The notes under the pieces are model-generated. The model was not told the origin of the DNA. It made no database searches and saw only the letters and a list, made by a program, of their open reading frames with translations. Made by a program: the position numbers and the translations under genes. This document shows positions 59,924-60,000 of a stretch of 60,000 nt of DNA, in pieces (the first letter of the stretch is position 1; every line of letters begins with the position of its first letter). The stretch comes from Symbiodinium natans (lineage: Eukaryota; Sar; Dinophyceae; Suessiales; Symbiodiniaceae): NCBI GenBank assembly GCA_905221605.1, contig CAJNDS010002086.1, positions 177,501 through 237,500 on the forward strand. The letters are read 5' to 3'.

Positions 59924-60000
59924 GTGTTGCAGCGTCCCAAGCTAAGGCCTTCGGTCTTAGGCCGAAAAGCCCTCCAAATCCCTAAGTTTCACCTCAGCAC
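59924..60000. other. Window end
   Basis: No feature supported. Confidence 0.3.

Overview
The window reads as nuclear DNA of a eukaryotic alga, most likely a dinoflagellate. Short arrays of the telomere-type unit TTTAGGG/CCCTAAA are scattered throughout in both orientations. Genes are cut into many small exons (about 30-120 bases). All recognisable genes lie on the + strand, as expected for unidirectional dinoflagellate gene clusters. Some inferred introns start with GC or GA. A 13-base match to the conserved part of the dinoflagellate spliced leader also occurs. I see no bacterial features, no rRNA or tRNA gene that I can support, and no CRISPR array. The organism is inferred from these signs and not proven.

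Two genes can be followed through their exons by protein-family logic. (1) About 10,150-17,873: a mitochondrial carrier (SLC25-like) in about 12 exons, with repeat signatures QPLDTIR, APTELV and YPIDVIKT in the right order. (2) About 45,010-58,691: a CLK/LAMMER- or SRPK-like protein kinase in at least 16 exons. All catalytic landmarks appear in order: Gly-rich loop, beta-3 Lys, alpha-C Glu, hinge, [26 protein letters not shown] and the C-terminal Arg.

Other regions. 1-10 kb: many small + exons of one or more unrecognised genes, at least one with a membrane segment. 18.1-20.7 kb: small exons and a decayed RCC1-like repeat gene. 21.1-23.2 kb: an AT-rich island carrying the ruin of an integrase-bearing mobile element on the - strand. 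23.9-25.0 kb: a compact seven-exon gene with a membrane segment. 25.5-33.9 kb: further small + exons, several hydrophobic. 34.5-35.5 kb: exons ending in an arginine/serine (RS) tail. 35.5-44.8 kb: further unrecognised + exons. 59.3-59.5 kb: a possible terminal exon.

The most striking content is the introns. At least a dozen families of roughly 90-120 bp palindromic, terminal-inverted-repeat elements (MITE/introner-like) recur in the window. Telomere-type arrays sit directly beside exon edges. In several places a telomere array or a palindromic element is bracketed by a direct duplication of coding sequence, and removing the insert restores one open frame. This is the pattern expected if introns were created by inserting such elements. 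Exon edges given here are estimates from splice signals and reading frame, because I had no transcript data.
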